Origin: Paenisporosarcina sp049671445
GTDB lineage: Bacteria > Bacillota > Bacilli > Bacillales_A > Planococcaceae
Assembly (NCBI RefSeq): GCF_049671445.1
Contig: NZ_JBATUX010000020.1
Coordinates: 1-64,000, forward strand
DNA length: 64,000 nucleotides
Reading direction: 5' to 3'
Shown here: positions 52,040-60,068 of the stretch, one piece after another
How positions within the stretch are numbered: the first letter of the stretch is position 1
Layout of the letters: every line of letters starts with the position of its first letter
The notes under the pieces: generated by a model
What the model saw: only the letters and a program-made list of their open reading frames with translations
Databases searched by the model: none
What the model was told of the DNA's origin: nothing
Position numbers and translations under genes: made by a program

Positions 52040-52345
52040 TTATTTTCTCACCATATTTACTAACATGTGAGATAAAGCATGTTGTTGATCTTTGTCGCCA
52101 GATTTCCATAGCTCTTGTAACAAGTTTTCTTCACTGTTTCTTGGTTCTTCATTATTAGCTAGGTAACCTGCTACTTTTTCTGCTGTTTTAGCTAATTGCT
52201 CTTCACCAAGACCTAATTTTTCACCTAATGCTACTTTTTCACCCAAATAAGATTTAAAGGTTGAAAAATTCGCTAAAATTTCTTCTTTCTTTTCAGGACT
52301 AACGTTGTTTAATTCTTCTTGAACTTTACCTTGAATGTTTTCCAT
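52040..52345 (-). CDS. DUF3243 (YmfJ-like) protein
   Basis: 101 residues. The DUF3243 pattern is present: FSTFKSYLGEKVALGEKLGL, AEKVAGYLANNEEPRN and NLLQELWKSGDKDQQHALSH. Small helical cytosolic protein of unknown function, conserved in Bacillales. AAGGAG upstream. First gene of a two-gene unit. Confidence 0.82.
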   Translation of the reverse strand: MENIQGKVQEELNNVSPEKKEEILANFSTFKSYLGEKVALGEKLGLGEEQLAKTAEKVAGYLANNEEPRNSEENLLQELWKSGDKDQQHALSHMLVNMVRK

Positions 52346-52438
52346 GTCGTAGACACGCTCCTTTTCATCTTCTTAGGTTAGGTTTATCCTAATTACTCTC
52401 AACTAAAACCTTCCAATGTGCAAAATGGGTATTTTATC

Positions 52439-53137
52439 CTAATGAAGTGGGCAAAATCCACATTTTAACAAACCGGGGACATCTTTTGAAAAACAACATG
52501 TCGTACGAACTTTAGTATTCAGCAATTGTGCGGGTTCTAAACCTTTTAAATACGTGTTGAAGAGAGATTGTGGAGCGATGCCTTCCCAAACTTCGTTAGA
52601 TTTCAAGATTTCCAAATCTATTCTGGCTTGTTTTGCCGTAGAAGGTTGAGCGAGCATCACAGAATAATGCCACAACAAAAAACCAAATACATTTTCCCAC
52701 AAGGTTAAAGGAGAGACAGATGAATGATTGCGAATTTCTATAAGTAAAGAATGGATTTGATCCTTTACTATTTTTCGGATTATTTCTTGGCGGAGCTTAT
52801 TTTCTATATCGACATAGTGATTTTGATTGATATACATACTGATTCCTTTATTTCCGTATTCGACATTTGCAGCAAACTGTAAGTCTTCAAGTTCACCTAA
52901 CCATATTTCATCGTAAGTGGCTAACATGACAAACTGTGTCGAGACAAACATTCCATAGCGGCGCATAAGATAGGAGGCAGCAACCGTTTTGCTTGTTATT
53001 CCAGTAACCGCTTGAACAACTGATAAAAAGTCAACTTCCTGCAATTGTTTCAGGGTAAATAAGGGATGTTCTGGTGGTGTGACATACGTACTGTACATAT
53101 TTAATTGTCGGATTTGATCGTTCGTTAAATTAGTCAT
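52439..53137 (-). CDS. FhuF-like siderophore-iron reductase
   Basis: 232 residues. The C-terminal 22 residues hold the FhuF-type 2Fe-2S motif, CC-x10-C-x2-C in TTCCFSKDVPGLLKCGFCP. The body resembles FhuF-family proteins that reduce ferric siderophores in the cytoplasm. A perfect Fur box lies 48-62 bases upstream and is shared with a rightward small transcript. I see no ribosome site before the ATG at 53137, and a TATACT box is only six bases before it, so a leaderless mRNA is possible. It has a paralogue at 54109-54777. Confidence 0.82.
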   Translation of the reverse strand: MTNLTNDQIRQLNMYSTYVTPPEHPLFTLKQLQEVDFLSVVQAVTGITSKTVAASYLMRRYGMFVSTQFVMLATYDEIWLGELEDLQFAANVEYGNKGISMYINQNHYVDIENKLRQEIIRKIVKDQIHSLLIEIRNHSSVSPLTLWENVFGFLLWHYSVMLAQPSTAKQARIDLEILKSNEVWEGIAPQSLFNTYLKGLEPAQLLNTKVRTTCCFSKDVPGLLKCGFCPLH

Positions 53138-53171
53138 AAATTAAGTATACAAAATTTCTATGAATAAAGTA

Positions 53172-53200
53172 TTGACTTGTTAAGTGATAATGATTATCAT
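53172..53200 (+). promoter_or_regulatory. Promoter with perfect Fur box
   Basis: -35 TTGACT at 53172-53177, 17-bp spacer, -10 TATCAT at 53195-53200. TGATAAT-G-ATTATCA at 53185-53199 matches the 7-1-7 Fur consensus in all 14 arm positions and overlaps the spacer and -10 box, a repressing position. The expected start is near 53207. Confidence 0.8.
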
Positions 53201-53243
53201 TATCGTATAAGAGAAATTCTTTCTGAAAATCAGGGGAGAATCC

Positions 53244-53291
53244 ATGTCAGCGACTTTTCTCCAAATCGACGCTGATTCACTACAAACTTAA
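53244..53291 (+). CDS. Possible 15-residue peptide in the Fur transcript
   Basis: ATG at 53244 with AGGGGAG five bases upstream; 15 codons (MSATFLQIDADSLQT) and TAA. GGAGAA of the ribosome site can pair with TTCTCC at 53257-53262, which would hide it. It may be a leader or dual-function peptide, or just chance. Confidence 0.25.
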   Translation: MSATFLQIDADSLQT

Positions 53292-53329
53292 CCCCCCTCA
53301 TCGTTAAGTTGTGGAAGTCAAGATTATCG

Positions 53330-53359
53330 GATCCATGCGCTATTGCATGGATCTTTTTT
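53330..53359 (+). terminator. Terminator of the Fur-controlled transcript
   Basis: GATCCATGC at 53330-53338 pairs with GCATGGATC at 53345-53353, loop GCTATT, then six T. Confidence 0.88.
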
Positions 53360-53431
53360 ATTTCTGCAACTCTTTTTCTAAGATTGGTGAAACATTTTAT
53401 ATGAAGTATGATTGATTTCTATGAAGCAAGA

Positions 53432-53576
53432 AGGTTTTCAGTGCGCTTCGGACGTTTCCTCTGCTGCACTATAATCTAGAGATTAAAGAGTGGGGCTTGT
53501 GACTTTGCCACAAGCCCCACTCTATTATTTTAGATCATTCTGCGGCGGAGATTCGTCCTTCGCTCCCTGAAAACCT
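53432..53576. repeat. 145-bp imperfect inverted repeat, MITE-like
   Basis: End arms AGGTTTTCAG (53432-53441) and CTGAAAACCT (53567-53576) are perfect; pairing continues imperfectly inward for about 20 more bases. The centre holds a 15-bp stem hairpin (AGAGTGGGGCTTGTG at 53487-53501 with 53509-53523). No coding capacity. Confidence 0.65.
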
Positions 53577-53778
53577 AGACGCGCTCAGTTAATTTCTTTT
53601 GGTTTATGAGAAAATTGACACTCTCTTTACATAGATATTCGGCCGAAGATGCAATTTCGGCCTCTTTCTGCTTATTTTATTTCAAATCATTCTTTAAAGT
53701 TAGTAGTGACACTTACTTTAAAGCAAAATAGACATTGGTTGATGTTGAAAAACCCGTTTTTCATTCTTCCGATAAATC

Positions 53779-53883
53779 TCAGTCTGACTTTTCGAGGTTG
53801 ACGTCTGAAAAATTTGCGTTGACGTCTGAAAAAAACACCTCCACGTCTGAAATATAGGCATTTACGTCTGAAAAACATGAATA
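53779..53883. repeat. 21-bp phased array D (ACGTCTGAAA phrase)
   Basis: Units start at 53779 (degenerate), 53800, 53821, 53842 and 53863, all 21 bases apart. The phrase is ACGTCTGAAA followed by variable bases. Leftward it reads as FSDVN-type heptads only because the period is a multiple of three; there is no ribosome site. Confidence 0.8.
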
Positions 53884-53987
53884 GCACAAAACTTCAGTCA
53901 TTAGTAACCGAAATATAAAAATACATTGTCCGAAGGTTGTAGGGGAGCGACGAAAGCATCCAAGCCGCAAGATTAACTGTCTAAATA

Positions 53988-54022
53988 AATAAGGGGATGT
54001 GGCAAAGTCACATCCTCTTATT
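53988..54022. terminator. Terminator-like hairpin
   Basis: AAGGGGATGTG at 53991-54001 pairs with CACATCCTCTT at 54009-54019 (one mismatch). Its core TGTGGCAAAGTCACA is the reverse complement of the core of the hairpin at 53495. It could end the FhuF/YusV transcript from the right. Confidence 0.6.
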
Positions 54023-54108
54023 ACTTATTCATTAGATAAAGGTGCAGCATACTGCTTTCCAAAGCTCACCGGATACCTGAGAGATCACGTGATTCCAAAT
54101 TAACTCGA

Positions 54109-54777
54109 TTATCTTGCTTTTGGGCAGTAGGGACATTTTTTCGTATTAGGCATTTCTTTCAATAAACAACAGGTAAGGCGTTTATAATCTTTCATTGCAT
54201 CAAGTGCTGATTGATTTTGTAGAAATTGTTTGAAAGGAGAACGTCTCAAATGAGGTGTCCAAGTGCTGTCGAGCAACAAAAAATCTAAATCCTTGGAAGC
54301 TGACTGCACACCTTCGTGAAGTAACTGGTTGTATACCCAAATGACATATCCCCAAATATTTTCCCATAAAATCAATTTCGAAATTTTTGCGTGTTTGCTG
54401 AAAATCTCGACAAGTGGGTGGCCATAAGTATCTAATACAAATCTCAAAGCTTGTTGTGAATCTTGAACTTTAATAAAATCTTCGCTTGATACAGTAAATT
54501 TAAATGTATATTCATCGTGAATAACTCCTACTTGTTTTAAAGAACCAGCAAACACTTGCTGATGAACTGCAATGGCATGAAATTGAGCAGCTAAAAAGAA
54601 TCCAAGACGACGAAAAAAAACAGATGTAGCTACGGCATCCGTAGGTGCATCTGTCAATTCTCGAACGGTTTGTAGAAACTTAGTAAGTCCTTCTTCAATT
54701 TGCACATCACCAAGCATCATCATCGGTTTACGAGCATCATCGACAAATACTGAGAGACGTTCCATTGAATGCTTCAT
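54109..54777 (-). CDS. FhuF-like siderophore-iron reductase, second paralogue
   Basis: 222 residues. C-terminal CC-x10-C-x2-C in LTCCLLKEMPNTKKCPYCPK for a 2Fe-2S cluster, with a FhuF-like body (ENIWGYVIWVYNQLLHEG corresponds to ENVFGFLLWHYSVML in the other paralogue). It begins three bases after the YusV-like ATPase gene, so both are under the same Fur-type control. Likely role: reductive release of iron from imported siderophore. Confidence 0.83.
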   Translation of the reverse strand: MKHSMERLSVFVDDARKPMMMLGDVQIEEGLTKFLQTVRELTDAPTDAVATSVFFRRLGFFLAAQFHAIAVHQQVFAGSLKQVGVIHDEYTFKFTVSSEDFIKVQDSQQALRFVLDTYGHPLVEIFSKHAKISKLILWENIWGYVIWVYNQLLHEGVQSASKDLDFLLLDSTWTPHLRRSPFKQFLQNQSALDAMKDYKRLTCCLLKEMPNTKKCPYCPKAR

Positions 54778-54780
54778 AAC

Positions 54781-55605
54781 TTATGCTCCCGTTGCTGAAC
54801 GTAATTCAGGTACCACGCAACGTCCGCGTCCAAAAGGAATACAATGTGGTGTACCGAACATTGGATCTTTGGAAACTTGACACTCCATTCCAAAAACAGA
54901 ACGGACTAAATCACAGGTAATAATATCTTCAGGTTTTCCTTGTTCATGAACTTTTCCATCTTTAATAGCGATGATATTATGGGCATAACGAGAAGCTAGA
55001 TTTAAATCGTGTAATACCATCACAATGGTGCGATTTTTTTTCTCGTTTAATTCAAACAACAAATCCAAGATTTCTATTTGGTGTGTCATGTCTAAGTAAG
55101 TTGTTGGTTCATCAAGTAATATGACATCAGTATCTTGTGCAAGTGTCATAGCAATCCAAGCACGTTGACGTTGACCACCAGATAATGTATCAACTGCACG
55201 GTCACGTAAATCACTAATGCAGGTTGCTTCCATTGCAGCTTCTACTTTTTCTGTATCTTCTTCTGTCCAACGCTTTAACCATGATTGGTGTGGGTAACGA
55301 CCTTGTTTCACCAAATCATGAACCGTTAAGCCTTCGGGTGAAACAGGGGATTGTGGTAAAATACCCATCTTTTTCGCAACATCTTTAGAAGACATATTGT
55401 GTACATCTTTTCCTTCTAATAAAACAGAACCGCTTGTTGGTTTTAGAAGGCGTGCAATCGAACGCAGAAGTGTTGACTTCCCACACCCATTGCTACCAAC
55501 AAAGACAGAAATTTCTCCACGAGGTATATGTAAATTTAAGTTCTCAAATAATAATTGATCTGTATATCCAATCGATAAGGATTCAGTTTGTACAGCAGTA
55601 AACAT
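54781..55605 (-). CDS. Iron-siderophore ABC transporter ATPase, YusV/FhuC-like
   Basis: About 274 residues. Walker A GSNGCGKST, signature LSGGQRQR, Walker B VILLDEPTTYLD, switch His in IVMVLHDLNLASRYA. The C-terminal DPMFGTPHCIPFGRGR is typical of the YusV group, an ATPase shared by several siderophore importers. No permease or binding protein gene lies in the window, which fits this shared role. ATG at 55605 follows GGAGG at ten bases. A Fur box lies 71-85 bases upstream. Confidence 0.88.
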   Translation of the reverse strand: MFTAVQTESLSIGYTDQLLFENLNLHIPRGEISVFVGSNGCGKSTLLRSIARLLKPTSGSVLLEGKDVHNMSSKDVAKKMGILPQSPVSPEGLTVHDLVKQGRYPHQSWLKRWTEEDTEKVEAAMEATCISDLRDRAVDTLSGGQRQRAWIAMTLAQDTDVILLDEPTTYLDMTHQIEILDLLFELNEKKNRTIVMVLHDLNLASRYAHNIIAIKDGKVHEQGKPEDIITCDLVRSVFGMECQVSKDPMFGTPHCIPFGRGRCVVPELRSATGA

Positions 55606-55675
55606 AATTTTGTGGCCTCCATCTAACTGATAGGTATTCTCACTAGCGTTATCATAACACATAACAGTCATCTAG

Positions 55676-55690
55676 TGAGAACGATTTTCA
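55676..55690 (-). promoter_or_regulatory. Fur box upstream of the YusV-like gene
   Basis: TGAGAAC-G-ATTTTCA matches the 7-1-7 Fur consensus at 11 of 14 arm positions. A separate inverted repeat, TTCTCACTAG at 55637-55646 and CTAGTGAGAA at 55672-55681, overlaps its left end. Confidence 0.65.
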
Positions 55691-55850
55691 TCGTTTTATT
55701 GATAAAGTTTTTACAAAATTGTGAAGGTACTACAAACTTAATAGAGCGAATTGTCATTTTGCCACATGATTTCCTATGAGGACTCCAAATCGCGATGATT
55801 GGGACCTACATTTACTATACTTACTAAAAGAAGAAATAATGAGTAAATAA

Positions 55851-55895
55851 AAAAACAAGCATGATCTGTCTAGGAGACGGACCTTGCTTGTTTTT
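55851..55895. terminator. Terminator overlapping the DMT exporter stop
   Basis: AAAAACAAGC at 55851-55860 pairs with GCTTGTTTTT at 55886-55895 over a long loop. The right arm lies inside the end of the leftward gene. Confidence 0.65.
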
Positions 55896-56835
55896 GTTTC
55901 AAGATTTTAGTGTAAAAACTGTGTAAAAACAGACCAATAATGATAATAATCAAACCGATAAATGCGATAGGTTCAGGTAATGGCACACCTAATAACATCA
56001 TTTCTCCAACGATTACAAATATGATTTGTGTTGCTTGTGTTGCCTCAACAGCAGCAAGTTTTCCTTGATTCTCTCGAACACGATCTGTAGCCATGAAAAA
56101 TAACGTAGTAGCAATCACACCTGAACTGAGACCGACGATTAAACTTTGAAAAACCTGGCTACTGGAAGGAAGACCGACTGAAAAGGTTGCGTAAACTGCG
56201 AGCAAAATCCATACAGGTAATGTTGCGATTGTCATCCCAAGAACACGACTAATCGGATCGAGGCGGCCACCAGTTAGATCCATCATTTTACGATTTCCGA
56301 GAGGGTAGGCGAATGCTGCAACCAGAACGGGTAATGTTCCGAGCAATAGAGTACCTGTGGACACGTCATTTGCATGAGGGATTTGTATCAGTATGATGCC
56401 AATCAAGATGACACTGGAAATTAAAAGTGATATAAAGGGGATTTGTTGTCGGACTTTACGAATCCCATTCGATGTTTGAAGCGTTATAAAAAAAAGTGGA
56501 GCTAAAAATACACCAGCTATAATGGTCACTTGCCAAGTACCTGAAATTAGCCAACCAGGACCGTAAGCAGCTGCATATGTAATAGGCGCATAGAATAAAA
56601 CAAACGCTACAAAGCTCCAACCGAACCAGGAAAAAGGACGAGATTTCATTTCTGCTAAGAGCATTGCCATTCTACCACGAAGAACGACTAGTAACATCAG
56701 AAATGGGACCATGAAGAAATAGCGTAATGAAGCACTCCACATCCAACTGCCTCCGGAAAGCTCCATTGAACGGTTTAAAATAAATGTCACCGCAAAAAAT
56801 AAAGATGCCAAGACTCCAAGTCCTATTTCTTTCAA
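55870..56835 (-). CDS. DMT-superfamily exporter, EmrE-type (PF13536-like)
   Basis: 321 residues, ten helices. The N-terminal LGVLASLFFAVTFILNRSME and GPGWLISGTWQVTIIAGVFL patterns fit the multidrug resistance efflux group of the DMT superfamily found in Bacillales. Substrate unknown. It starts ten bases after pepT and may be cotranscribed with it. Confidence 0.83.
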   Translation of the reverse strand: MKEIGLGVLASLFFAVTFILNRSMELSGGSWMWSASLRYFFMVPFLMLLVVLRGRMAMLLAEMKSRPFSWFGWSFVAFVLFYAPITYAAAYGPGWLISGTWQVTIIAGVFLAPLFFITLQTSNGIRKVRQQIPFISLLISSVILIGIILIQIPHANDVSTGTLLLGTLPVLVAAFAYPLGNRKMMDLTGGRLDPISRVLGMTIATLPVWILLAVYATFSVGLPSSSQVFQSLIVGLSSGVIATTLFFMATDRVRENQGKLAAVEATQATQIIFVIVGEMMLLGVPLPEPIAFIGLIIIIIGLFLHSFYTKILKQKQARSVS

Positions 56836-56845
56836 GATTTCACTC

Positions 56846-58072
56846 CTATACTTGTCTTTCGAACAGTTGAATCATTTCAATCATTACTAGTGTAGCCTTT
56901 TCCATGTTATCAACCGAAATATATTCATATTTTCCGTGATAATTTTCTCCACCTGTAAAAATGTTTGGAGTAGGTAAGCCCATATAAGACAATTGAGATC
57001 CATCTGTGCCTCCTCGAATTGGAAGAACTAAAGGATCGATTGATAGATTTGTCATAGCTTCATGTGCAATATCCACAATTTCTTTCACGACTTCAATTTT
57101 TTCACCCATATTGTAATATTGATCATTTACTTCAACGGTAATCGCATTAGAACCATATTCTGCTTTTACTTCTGCAGCTGCTTTTTCAAATAATTCTTTT
57201 TTAGCTTCGAATTTTTCTCGGTCAAAGTCGCGAATAATGTAGGACAGCTGTGCTTCTTCTACATGACCGCTGACATTCATTAAGTGGATAAATCCTTCAT
57301 AGCCTTCAGTCTTTTCAGGTACTTCATGTGCTGGCATATGAGACTGGAACTTCATGGCAATTGTTAAGGCGTTGACCATTTTGTTTTTTGCAGAACCAGG
57401 ATGTACGCTAGTGCCACGTGTGATAACTTTTGCACCAGCCGCGTTAAAACTTTCAAATTGTAGTTCCCCTAAAGGACCACCGTCCATCGTGTAAGCATAT
57501 TTCGCATCGAATTTTTCAACATCAAATTTATGAGGTCCACGACCAATTTCTTCATCAGGAGTGAAGGCGATTCGAAGTTTACCATGTTTGATGTCTGGGT
57601 TTTTAATCAAAAACTCCATAGCGGTCATTATTTCAGCTATACCAGCTTTGTTGTCTGCACCTAGTAAAGTGGTACCGTCTGTTGTTATTAAAGTGTGACC
57701 AATATAATTGTTTAGCTCTGGGAAATCGGTAGGAGACATAATTGTTGTTTCATTTAAAGTAATGTCGCCACCTTCATAGCAATCTATGCGTTGAGGATTT
57801 ACATTTTTTCCAGTGTAATCAGTTGCTGTATCAACGTGTGCCAAGAAACCGATTGTTGGAATTTCATGATCGGTATTTGAAGGTAGTGTGGCAAATAAAT
57901 AGCCATTATCATCAAGTGAAATGTCTTCCATTCCGATCGAAGCTAATTCTTTTTCAAGTTCATGGAGTAAATCCCATTGACCTGGTGTTGAAGGGCAAGT
58001 TGAACTGTTTGCGTCAGATTGTGTATCGATTTTTGCATAACGTACTAGGCGTTCGATTAATATTTCTTGCAT
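56846..58072 (-). CDS. pepT: Peptidase T (tripeptidase)
   Basis: 408 residues of the M20B family. Metal and catalytic residues are visible: GFLAHVDTATD, LLGADNKAGIAE, FTPDEEIGRGPHKF with the catalytic Glu, YTMDGG and the C-terminal IFTGGENYHGKYEY His. It removes the N-terminal residue of tripeptides in the cytoplasm with two Zn. AAGGAG precedes the ATG. Confidence 0.95.
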   Translation of the reverse strand: MQEILIERLVRYAKIDTQSDANSSTCPSTPGQWDLLHELEKELASIGMEDISLDDNGYLFATLPSNTDHEIPTIGFLAHVDTATDYTGKNVNPQRIDCYEGGDITLNETTIMSPTDFPELNNYIGHTLITTDGTTLLGADNKAGIAEIMTAMEFLIKNPDIKHGKLRIAFTPDEEIGRGPHKFDVEKFDAKYAYTMDGGPLGELQFESFNAAGAKVITRGTSVHPGSAKNKMVNALTIAMKFQSHMPAHEVPEKTEGYEGFIHLMNVSGHVEEAQLSYIIRDFDREKFEAKKELFEKAAAEVKAEYGSNAITVEVNDQYYNMGEKIEVVKEIVDIAHEAMTNLSIDPLVLPIRGGTDGSQLSYMGLPTPNIFTGGENYHGKYEYISVDNMEKATLVMIEMIQLFERQV

Positions 58073-58226
58073 GACATTTCACTCCTTAATTTCCTAAATC
58101 TATTATTAGTTTATCATTTTCAGAATCATCTAGGAATAAAGATAATGTGAAATTGACGATAAAAGAAATAGTGTGGTATATTATAAAGCGTAACCATTAC
58201 TATTTATTGAATTGGAGGATATAATT

Positions 58227-58376
58227 ATGAGAGTAAATATCACGTTAGCATGTACTGAAACAGGTGATAAAAACTATATAACTACTAAAAATAAGCGCAA
58301 TAATCCAGAACGTATTGAGATGCAAAAGTACTCAAAACGATTAAAGAAAATGACTTTGCACCGCGAAACAAAATAA
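58227..58376 (+). CDS. rpmG: 50S ribosomal protein L33, zinc-free type
   Basis: 49 residues matching L33 from end to end (MRVNITLACTETGDKNYITT, then NPERIEMQKYSKRLKKMTLH). Only one cysteine remains of the two CxxC pairs of zinc-binding L33, so this is the C-minus form. Such paralogues replace the zinc form when zinc is scarce; the other copy is not in the window. TTGGAGG precedes the ATG. It is monocistronic; convergent with plsY. Confidence 0.95.
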   Translation: MRVNITLACTETGDKNYITTKNKRNNPERIEMQKYSKRLKKMTLHRETK

Positions 58377-58379
58377 GAT

Positions 58380-58421
58380 AAGCGATTTCCTCTTTGAATA
58401 TCATGAGGAAATCGCTTTTTT
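58380..58421. terminator. Bidirectional terminator between rpmG and plsY
   Basis: AAGCGATTTCCTC at 58380-58392 pairs with GAGGAAATCGCTT at 58405-58417, then TTTT. The right arm encodes the last codons of plsY. Confidence 0.87.
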
Positions 58422-59045
58422 CTTTTTCAAGACAGCAGAAACTTTAGGTTCGGTTCCATTTCTGATGCGGAAAATATTTTCTCTATGCTTCCAAATAGCT
58501 AAAGTGAAAAGCGCTAATGAAATGAATGTCGGCCAAAATCCTCCTGTAAACCAAAATACATACAGCAAAAATGTAAAGTATAAAAAAAGAACACCTATTG
58601 GTAAATAGTCTGTTATAAGAGTTATTAAGATAAGCAGTGACAAACCGATAAAGCCCATTCTCCAATCGATAGCAAACATTATTCCTATAAGAGATGCAGT
58701 TCCTTTCCCGCCATCAAATTTCATCCACAAAGGAAAATTGTGACCGAGAACCACAGCTGTCCCCATTAATAAGAGAAGAGTAGGCGAGTCCTCAAAGAAA
58801 CTGTTCGAATGTAAAATAAAGCGTAATAACAGTACCGCTATAAACCCTTTTCCGATATCAAATAGAGCGACTAACATCCCAAATTTCCACCCTAATACGA
58901 TTGTTGCATTAGAAGCCCCAGAATTCTTAACCCCTTGTTCTTTTACCTTCACACCCGATAGCCATTGTGCTAAAAAGGATCCGTGTAGACTGCCAATAAT
59001 ATATCCAGTTAGGACAATCATGAGTATGGATGACGCAAGATTCAT
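58401..59045 (-). CDS. plsY: Glycerol-3-phosphate acyltransferase, PlsY family
   Basis: 214 residues, about five to six helices. The motifs are GSLHGSFLAQWLSG, KNSGASNATIVLG (G-S-x-N-x-G-A-[TS]-N region) and GHNFPLWMKFDGGKGTA with the catalytic His and GGKG. It acylates glycerol-3-phosphate from acyl phosphate. Residues 15-45 differ from classical YneS, so it could be a paralogue. Starts with ATG after GAGAGGTTGAG. Monocistronic. Confidence 0.85.
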   Translation of the reverse strand: MNLASSILMIVLTGYIIGSLHGSFLAQWLSGVKVKEQGVKNSGASNATIVLGWKFGMLVALFDIGKGFIAVLLLRFILHSNSFFEDSPTLLLLMGTAVVLGHNFPLWMKFDGGKGTASLIGIMFAIDWRMGFIGLSLLILITLITDYLPIGVLFLYFTFLLYVFWFTGGFWPTFISLALFTLAIWKHRENIFRIRNGTEPKVSAVLKKKKAISS

Positions 59046-59363
59046 ATTCTCAACCTCTCTTTTCTTCTCAATGATTAGACGTTTAGTTGTAGACTGAATT
59101 AGTGGGAATGATAAAAACCTAACATTTAAAAGATATGCAGATTGTTATGAATTGTTTTATAGCAATAGATGAAACTGACGATAACTTGTCTTGTATCTTG
59201 ATGTAAAATTAATAAAATAAAGCGAGAACTAATAGGTTTAAAGCCAATGTACTAGGGAATTTGGTAGAAAAGAAGAGAATTCGTTTAACTTTGACACTTG
59301 AGGAAAGTAATGGTAAATGTTGAGTGAGGTTATAAAATACATAAATAGATTAGGTGGGGAATT
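59046..59363. other. Intergenic region with promoter
   Basis: AT-rich, no gene. TTGACA at 59291-59296 and TAAATG at 59314-59319 are 17 bases apart and form a good candidate sigma-A promoter for the membrane protein gene downstream. Confidence 0.5.
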
Positions 59364-59957
59364 ATGCAGTCTACCATTTCAAAAGAAAGTTCAGTTGCGG
59401 ATACACGTATCAAGATGACTGCATTTTTGCTTCTATGTATTATGCTGCCATCAAGTTTTATGCCTGAAGAAACAGTAGTGAAATGGTTAATTATCAACAC
59501 TTTAGTACTAATATTCGTTTTGGGAATTCTATATTTTACTTGGCATAAATTTAAATTTGATACAGTTCGATACTATTCTTTACAAGTGTATATTTTAGTA
59601 ATGAGCATCGTGTTTTACACAATAGTTCCTTTGTTTAAGCTCTTAAATGACTCTTATTACTTCTGGTTAATTGCACTGGCAACTACCGTAATTATAATTA
59701 TGGCACATGTTTTGAATAAAAGAACGACTCTAAGTTTTGTAAATAAGAAGCACAAGAAGCTAGTCATGATCTTATCTGCATATGTAACGGTTTTAATTTT
59801 TGTAGGAGCGGTATTAAGTGGAATGATGCATACAAATGAGGCGCCTGAGAATACAGGAGTATCCATTTTGTTTTACTTAGGAGGATTACTCTTCATTGTA
59901 TTAGCGCCAATGTTTTTGTTGACGAAGTCCGAAGTTGATAAATTAGCGAAAACCTAG
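59364..59957 (+). CDS. Membrane protein of unknown function
   Basis: 197 residues and about six helices (near 17-30, 40-58, 70-92, 98-114, 133-152, 165-185). I recognise no family. Size, helix pattern and position resemble the gene at 60241-60882, so the two may be distant paralogues. GGTGGGG lies before the ATG. First of a group of unknown membrane proteins. Confidence 0.7.
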   Translation: MQSTISKESSVADTRIKMTAFLLLCIMLPSSFMPEETVVKWLIINTLVLIFVLGILYFTWHKFKFDTVRYYSLQVYILVMSIVFYTIVPLFKLLNDSYYFWLIALATTVIIIMAHVLNKRTTLSFVNKKHKKLVMILSAYVTVLIFVGAVLSGMMHTNEAPENTGVSILFYLGGLLFIVLAPMFLLTKSEVDKLAKT

Positions 59958-60068
59958 ATATTTTCTGAAAAGGTATATAGGTAAAATTAAGTGATTTCAA
60001 TTTTTCACTTAAAATAGAAGAAATAGTGCCCACCTTTTTAGTTGAGAGGAAAAGTGTTAGGGATAAAT

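Larger units (their letters stand above)
53207..53359 (+). ncRNA. Candidate Fur-controlled small RNA with C-rich loop
   Basis: About 150 nt from the Fur-controlled promoter to a terminator. AACTTAAC (53285-53292) pairs with GTTAAGTT (53303-53310), exposing a loop CCCCCTCATC. A C-rich single-stranded loop that can pair with ribosome sites is the hallmark of Fur-regulated iron-sparing RNAs such as FsrA in Bacillus and IsrR in Staphylococcus. It may also carry a 15-codon frame. Prediction only; not tested for homology. Confidence 0.6.
53138..54108. other. Long gene-free region in the iron island
   Basis: 970 bp without an ordinary gene. It holds the Fur box, the candidate small RNA and its terminator (53185-53359), a 145-bp imperfect inverted repeat (53432-53576) with a nested hairpin, a hairpin at 53641-53662 (GGCCGAA/TTCGGCC), 21-bp array D and another hairpin at 53988-54022. 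Confidence 0.7.

Noticed and set aside
53687..53970. Leftward FFRR / FSDVN heptad-repeat proteins
   Set aside because: Both frames are readings of array D without starts or ribosome sites.
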